Assembly: GCA_002803225.1 (NCBI GenBank)
Contig: NXFV01001869.1
Location: 1-24,648 of the forward strand
Direction: 5' to 3'
Source: Gamarada debralockiae
Taxonomy: Eukaryota > Ascomycota > Leotiomycetes > Helotiales > Hyphodiscaceae
DNA length: 24,648 bases
Shown: positions 20,151 through 24,648 of the stretch, in pieces
How the letters are laid out: every line of letters begins with the position of its first letter
Position numbering within the stretch: the first letter of the stretch is position 1
Notes under the pieces: model-generated
What the model saw: only the letters and a program-made list of their open reading frames with translations
Database searches by the model: none
Told to the model about the DNA's origin: nothing
Made by a program: the position numbers and the translations under genes

Positions 20151-20641
20151 CATCAGATAGGAGGGGTACAGGTGGTGATAGAAGGGACTTATTGATCCAC
20201 TATTATGCCACGCATATGACTGGCCCTAAGAATCGTGGCTGGTAAAATATAGCGAGGTCTGGCTTGAATACCGTATATTGAACAAGGCTAAATTAGGCAC
20301 TATCGCGTGGCGTTTATGCCACTCCCCTCGCACGGCGTAACTCCCGGACTACATTATATTCCTCTCTAAGTATCTTCAAAACTTGGGGCCATATTCTTTC
20401 TTCATGGAACCTTTCCCTAAGTGCTCCAAATTGCTAAGAAACTCCGACAGTTGCAATTAAGCAGGGGGAAATAGCTAGAGTGGCGATCGACGGCATTAGC
20501 GAAACGATCGACAGTATGATCAACTAGAGTCTTTTTCTCGTTACTTAGGGGTCTCCTCAGGGAGAAATGGTTAAACAAAGTGCTATACTAATAACAACTT
20601 TATAGACTTGCCAAGAAAAAATTTGTGATTCTAAAACTATA
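20151..20641. other. non-coding right part of the inner element
   Basis: About 490 bp between the cut end of the dehydrogenase fragment and the right TIR. No ORF with family features; no transposase motif found on either strand. Confidence 0.35.
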
Positions 20642-20689
20642 GATTTGTCTCGTGACAGGGTGCGTCTCTGGACGCAGGGACAGACGTTA

Positions 20690-21633
20690 TACTACGACAA
20701 GAAACGAGCAAACGCGATCGTAAAAAGAAAGCCCCGAAGCCATATATAATGACTGTCAAAGAGATTCGCCGCTGCATTCGTCATATCTCAAAAGATTGGG
20801 CTACGCGTCGATTGTTCTTCGAGCAGGTCAGAGCGCAGCTAGGTATTCAAGCCTCTGCACGAACCATTCGTCGAGAATTGCGCCGCGCAAGCTACCGACG
20901 CTATATCGCATACCCAAGACCCTTTATATCACGTAAACAAGCCAAGAAACGATTAGGGTTCGCGTTTGAACATAGTTAGTAGGGAACGTCGGACTAGGCA
21001 GCACACAGAACTAATGGCAGGCTTAGAGGTGATTAGAGAAGGGTTATATAGTCAAATGAGGCTATATTTAAGGTTAGGAAGTGTGGAAGGATTTAGATTA
21101 CACGAAGTACGGACGAAAAACGCTGTACGAATTGTATTTGGTCAGTATATCGGTCGGGGAGGTTTTTAGTTATGATTTGGGGGGCTATAGGCTAGGACTA
21201 TAAGTCAGAATTAGTCTTCTTGGAGAAGCTCCCTAATCGTAAGGGAATTTGTTCTAAGGCCTACCTTAAGTAAGTCCTCGAACCTGTTGTTTTCCCTTTG
21301 TTTGATCAGCTAGGGCTAGAGTATATCTTTATAGAAGATAGGTCGAAGGTGCATTGTAGGAAGGCTCGATTGCCTAGGCTACAGTATAGTATTCGTGGGT
21401 TTAACTGGCCTCCTTCTTCGCTAGATCTAAACCCAATAGAGAAGGTATAGCGCTAGATAAAGGAAGAGTTGAAGAAATTGCCTTATGTGCCGAAAAATAA
21501 GGAGGACATGTGTAGGGAGCTACAGAAGCTATAGGACCAGGTTGATCCGCGTGACTTTCGGCACTATACGGAGCAATTGACTTGCAAAATTGAAGATGTA
21601 ATTGAAGTAGGAGAATTAGCTACTATTAGCTAA
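20690..21633 (+). pseudogene. Tc1/mariner transposase, main part, with RIP-type stops
   Basis: The frame resumes after the inner element (ILRQETSKRDRKKK), then gives IMTVKEIRRCIRHISKDWAT and RTIRRELRRASYRRYIAYPR, the second helix-turn-helix of Tc1-type transposases. The DDE domain follows with MIWGAIG, LEYIFIEDRSKVHCRKARL and NWPPSSLDLNPIEKV. The reading frame never shifts from 20690 to the TAA at 21631-21633. It is interrupted by about ten TAG codons (e.g. 20977, 20980, 20995, 21193, 21448, 21454, 21532), mostly where relatives have Trp, and by a TAA at 21271 where Gln is expected. These are CpA-to-TpA changes on one strand or the other, the RIP pattern. The total ancestral length would be about 366 codons. 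Confidence 0.93.
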
Positions 21634-21754
21634 TATATATCTTCGATTTAGGGTCAAAATAATTAGAATTGGAATTATAGTGAATTGTAGAAATTAGAGG
21701 GTCAATTTCATGGTTTTCGCTTAGGTGGGCCGTGTGTGGTGGCCCCGACTCTTA

Positions 21755-22763
21755 CTTACGGCGTGCCGACGAGGTTCACATTGGGCGCCGCTCCGTTCGG
21801 GCGCAAGGGGACAGGAGTCAAGTCTCCTGCACACTGAATGCTTTGACGCAATTGTTCAAGGCGGTGCTCTGTAGTCCAGAATATCAGCTTCTCCTGCCTC
21901 CCAACCTCTCCTTGGGAGTGTACTCACCAGCACGGACAGTCCGTATTGCATCAGGCAGTGGATGAGTATCATGATCCTTGTAGTAATCGCGACGAATCTC
22001 CTTATTACATTCTGTCCTCGAAATAAGCACCATTCCTCCCTCTTCCGTCCAATCTCGTACGAAAGGAACTTACCAAGCAATGCAAAGAATGCATAACCTC
22101 AACTCTGTTCTCCCTATCGGCAAAAATATCTCATCCCAACCATCCGTTACTAGGACTTACTCCTCAAGATAATACCCCTTAATAGCAGCTGGACCACCCA
22201 GAAGCATCGCTTCCTCCTCACTCAACACCAAATACTGTCCAGCCAAAAGATTCATCCACGCTTTATCGATCTCCGGATTCGGAGACCCAACGTAATGGGG
22301 AGTGGATGGGTCGAATTCGCGGTAGTAGGTGTTGGGGTACTGTTGTAGCGGAAGGGCCTTTGTGTAGGTTAGTTTCCGTATGGAAATTGCGGCTTTGGGA
22401 GCTTCTGCATTCAGGTTTATCAATATTTTTTTCTCATCTCTTTATTAAATATCATCGAAGTTTTGAGAAACTACTTACCCCATTCTGTGTCATATCTATT
22501 CTGGAAGTTGAAACACTCAATGGAGTTGAAGGATTCGGTAAATTTGGGGAGGTTGTGTTGGCGATGCAGAGGCTTGGAGGCGTTTGAGAGAGGTAGAGGG
22601 ACAGGAGAACAAAGATTGCGGTTGTGAAGAAGAAGGAGAGGGTGATCGTTGAGGCTCGGGGGCGTGGGGATTGTTGGGGGAGTTTCTCGAAGTCGTCGCC
22701 GATAGAGGAGGAGAAATTTTCTTCGGGGTGGACTTCTTTGTATATTGGTTTGATGGGCGCCAT
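21755..22763 (-). pseudogene. UstYa-like (DUF3328) gene, 5' exons, split by a transposon
   Basis: UstYa-type proteins are membrane-anchored oxidases used in fungal ribosomal-peptide and other secondary metabolite pathways. The product begins MAPIKPIYKEVHPEENFSSS, with a membrane segment at about 38-58 (TITLSFFFTTAIFVLLSLYL). The tentative exons are 22763-22479, about 22404-22161, 22104-22074, 22000-21928 and 21868-21755. The second encodes YREFDPSTPHYVGSPNPEID, then AWMNLLAGQYLVLSEEEA. The short third encodes VMHSLHCL, the first HxxHC motif. The fifth encodes EHRLEQLRQSIQCAGDLTPV; here the second HxxHC-type Cys is Arg. The first intron's donor (GTAAGT) and the next exon are in different frames, so an indel or unusual splice is needed. 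The last codons lie 4.5 kb away at 17162-17248. Confidence 0.82.
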
Positions 22764-23956
22764 TTTGTCAAGTGACGATGATGAATTTCAGTTCCTGAGT
22801 GCTTAAAGTTCGACGTCTTGTAGTTGAGGTGTTGTGTTCTAATTTTGTTGCGGGATTCAGTATCACCGCCCTCTTGAAGTCTGTCATGCGGTTAACAATA
22901 ATTTACTGCTGTGACGAGAAACTGGAATTTGCCTTTCCCTCAATTTCTGTCAAAAGCCACATCATTCACAAAATGCAAATCATGGCCAAATGAGAGGAGA
23001 TGCAGGTACCATCACACGGGATAGCCGAATTTCCAGCCCCGGGTCACTGGTACAGGTACTACGCTGCTGTGGTCACTGCAATATATGGAACGCGACCTGC
23101 GTAACGAGGTAACCACATTAGTTCCAATAAGTATATTGATGCCGTGGCAGATTCTTGTCCGATTCGTCATCATAAGCCAATGGCCTGGCTGGCTTTGGGA
23201 ATTCAACACAAAGATCACCATCAATGTCCATAAAGATCTGCAATGGGGCCTTCGGAAGCTGTAGAGGCAGTCGTAGCAGTCACAGTGAAAATTGGTGTAT
23301 TGGACGTCATGGCGACGGGAAGACGAAACATGATACCTCAATTTGCCCTGAGGATGAACTGAGGTCGACGATGATATCTTGTTATACCACCGAAATCTCA
23401 ACGCCTCCCAGGTCTTATACACATGATCCCACACCACCTTTGCTCAGGCTAGCTCAGTCCTAGCTCAGCTTCAGCTCAGGTCTGCTCTTATCTACTAAAA
23501 TGCTCAACTTTTAACGAGCGGCCCAAAAGGACTCCCTGTTGGAATGAGTAATCAGTAACTGGTTCTAGGCACAGTGAGGCATGCGACACATCACATGACT
23601 CATAGTTCACTTGATCAGTGTTGCCTTCATTTTAGGTATTTGGGGATTTTCTGTCTATTAATATAGACTCCTGTACCTGTTGTGTTAATCAGTATCTTCG
23701 TAACTTATTAATCCAACTTCGCCACCCCTTAATTCCCGATTTATTGTGCATCACGTGACCAGGCTGCAAGACTCACTCTATAAAGAGTTGTCCCCGTCTA
23801 CCTATCTGTCTATAAGCTACCGCTATATAGGGATGTTGTCTACGTTATGCTTTAGGAGGTTGTTTTTGTCCCCTTGTACGTACTAATGGCAAATCTGTCC
23901 AACGTTTTTGTTTCGATCAGGGCGGTTTTTTATCGGCGATTATTATAAGCGAACTA
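22764..23956. other. region between the UstYa-like gene and the pogo/Fot1 element
   Basis: About 1.2 kb. The first few hundred bases should hold the former UstYa-like promoter. A minus-strand ATG near 23312 opens a Thr/Ala-rich stretch (MTSNTPIFTVTATTASTASE) that soon stops. GCTCAG motifs cluster at 23439-23485. CACATGA and CACGTGA motifs occur at 23593 and 23753. No gene or RNA recognised. Confidence 0.3.
23439..23485. repeat. array of GCTCAG motifs
   Basis: Four GCTCAG motifs, plus a GCTC(A/T) variant, lie in 47 bp with 7-12 bp spacing. The array resembles the denser GCTCAGG cluster at 13909-13940. It may be subterminal repeats of a DNA transposon, but I could not delimit an element. Confidence 0.45.
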
Positions 23957-24648
23957 ACGTACTCGGTAAGCGAGTTGCGCATGTAAACGAGTTGCGCACG
24001 ATCCACCAGTTCTGGCGCGTCAACTCAATATGGCTCCACCAGAAGACGTCCAATCGCTCCACAAAGAAGGCCGTCTAGCTCTCGCAATCCAGGCTATTCA
24101 ATTAGGTCAATTTTCAAGCACTAGAGCTTGTGCAGACAAGTTTGATGTCGCTAAATCAACTCTACGATATCGGCTCAAGGGCTACCCGGCACGACGCGAC
24201 GCGTATCCAAACAATCGGAAACTTACTAATACAGAGGAATTAACCCTTGTTCAGTGGATATTATCTATAGATGAACGTGGCCTACCCCCTACGCGTCCTA
24301 TTGTACAACAAATGGCAACTCTCCTTCTTCAAAAACAATCTCCATAAAGTACGATTGGCGAAAAGTGGGTTTACAACTTTGTACAACGCCAGGAAGCCTT
24401 GCAGTCACGATAACAACCGTAAATACGACTACCAACGAGCTTAATGCGAGGATCCTACTCTAATACGAAACTAGTTTCGACTCGTACAAAATACAATTGC
24501 TAAATATAGTATTCAAGCGGAGGATATATACAATTTCGATGAGACAAGGTTCCAAATAGGGGTTATAGCAACTGCGAAGGTTATTATGTGGTGGGGAAAT
24601 CGGTCACGTTGATCGCTTAGCTGGATGTCACGTGCCATCCGGGCATAT
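23957..24648 (+). mobile_element. pogo/Fot1-type DNA transposon, 5' part, runs off the window
   Basis: A likely terminus starts after TA (23955-23956) with ACGTACTCGGTAAGCGAGTT. GAGTTGCGCAYG is repeated twice within it (about 23972 and 23989), as in subterminal repeats of this group. The transposase ORF starts at 24030. The right end lies beyond the window, so the boundary cannot be confirmed by the second TIR. Confidence 0.8.
24030..24648 (+). pseudogene. pogo/Fot1-type transposase (HTH_psq, CENP-B-type HTH, start of DDE_1), decayed and partial
   Basis: The 105-codon opening frame (24030-24347) encodes MAPPEDVQSLHKEGRLALAI and RACADKFDVAKSTLRYRLKG, a Psq-type helix-turn-helix. A CENP-B-like second helix-turn-helix begins (KLTNTEELTLVQWILSIDER). 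After a TAA the same frame continues STIGEKWVYNFVQRQEALQS. Further stops and shifts lead to KYDYQRA and then YNFDETRFQIGVIATAK, where NFDET carries the first catalytic Asp of the DDE_1 domain. The remainder is beyond the window. The stops and shifts mean the copy is inactive. Confidence 0.88.

Larger units (their letters stand above)
17521..20687. mobile_element. gene-carrying TIR element (inner), 3.17 kb, TA duplication
   Basis: The terminal inverted repeats are about 46 bp, 17521-17566 and 20642-20687, with about three mismatches. The outermost 18 bp, ACGTCTGTCCCTGCGTCC, are identical in both arms. TA lies outside both ends (17519-17520 and 20688-20689). Excision with one TA restores the outer transposase frame exactly. 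There is no transposase inside. It holds about 1.2 kb of non-coding DNA, a solo LTR, a complete SnoaL-like gene and the 3' end of an alcohol dehydrogenase gene. ACGT termini and TA targeting fit the pogo/Fot1 or Tc1 groups. It is best described as a non-autonomous element that captured host genes (Pack-type). Confidence 0.85.
17251..21752 (+). mobile_element. Tc1/mariner element (outer), split by a second transposon
   Basis: The inverted repeats begin AGAGTCGGGGCCACCACACA. The left end is 17251-17288 and the right end about 21715-21752, about 37 bp with one or two differences. TA flanks both ends (17249-17250 and 21753-21754). Subtracting the 3.17-kb inner element gives about 1.33 kb, normal for Tc1/mariner. 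The transposase is in the same orientation as the window. The element lies in the last exon of the UstYa-like gene. Dense TGG-to-TAG changes in the transposase show RIP-type mutation. Confidence 0.93.

Noticed and set aside
17251..21752. Initial idea of two separate Tc1 copies in opposite orientation (17.2 kb and 21.7 kb)
   Set aside because: The transposase N-terminal part at 17364-17518 and the rest at 20690-21633 are collinear and join in frame, so this is one element split by an insertion.
22157..22423. Reading the second UstYa exon from its upstream open-frame start (…INLNAEAPKAA)
   Set aside because: This part precedes or overlaps the CTGAATGCAG acceptor and the first exon already supplies the N-terminus and membrane segment; it is intron sequence read through.
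17162..22763. A ribosomal-peptide (ustiloxin-like) biosynthetic cluster around the UstYa-like gene
   Set aside because: No precursor peptide with repeats, no UstYb partner, no peptidase or transporter in the window; CEM1 next door is a housekeeping gene.
23012..23437. 141-codon minus-strand open frame
   Set aside because: No domain, unusual composition (many Arg, Ser, Cys, His), and overlapping frames on the other strand; likely chance.
1..24648. A Starship-type giant element or a CRISPR array
   Set aside because: No tyrosine recombinase (DUF3435) captain gene and no regularly spaced identical repeats were found.

Overview
The window looks like a piece of a filamentous ascomycete genome. 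The protein families (mitochondrial CEM1 and CBP3, a UstYa-like protein, an OPT transporter relic, a fungal STAND-type N-terminal domain) and the very short introns (48-112 bp) with GTRNGT donors and CTRAC branch sites point there. Decayed transposons with CpA-to-TpA type nonsense changes (RIP) agree. A Leotiomycetes/Helotiales placement is only an impression. The window mixes a few ordinary housekeeping genes with repeat-rich sequence.

Left part (1-10 kb): two back-to-back MITEs (219-495 and 499-714) sit upstream of a three-exon gene (1103-3561, +). It encodes a composite protein: fungal STAND-type N-terminal domain, two degenerate WW-like repeats, and a C-terminal RasB-like GTPase domain with altered G motifs. 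Convergent to it is CBP3/UQCC1 (4021-5075, -), an assembly factor for respiratory complex III. A broken retropepsin-like remnant (about 5870-6300, -) and long stretches without clear genes follow. Then comes a two-exon fungal gene (7857-9669, -) with a PD-(D/E)xK-like signature.

Middle (10-17 kb): a graveyard. It holds a frameshifted metallo-beta-lactamase fragment, a 111-bp TA-flanked MITE with a solo LTR inserted at its right edge, a decayed ORF with peptide repeats, and a frameshifted, truncated oligopeptide transporter (OPT). The intact mitochondrial beta-ketoacyl-ACP synthase gene CEM1 (15637-17035, +) follows.

Right part (17-24.6 kb) is the most interesting. A UstYa-like (DUF3328) gene on the minus strand is split: its 5' exons lie at 21755-22763 and its last codons at 17162-17248. 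Between them is a 4.5-kb Tc1/mariner element (17251-21752, TA target duplication). That element's transposase ORF is riddled with Trp-to-TAG changes and is itself split by a second TIR element (17521-20687, about 46-bp TIRs, TA duplication). The inner element carries no recognisable transposase. It carries a complete SnoaL/NTF2-like gene and the 3' end of an alcohol dehydrogenase gene in convergent orientation, so it looks like a gene-carrying (Pack-type) DNA transposon. A solo LTR with a perfect 5-bp duplication (GACAT) lies directly before the SnoaL start codon. The order of events reads from the nesting: UstYa gene, Tc1 element, gene-carrying element, with the LTR insertion into the SnoaL leader at an undetermined time. 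The window ends inside a pogo/Fot1-type transposon with a decayed transposase.
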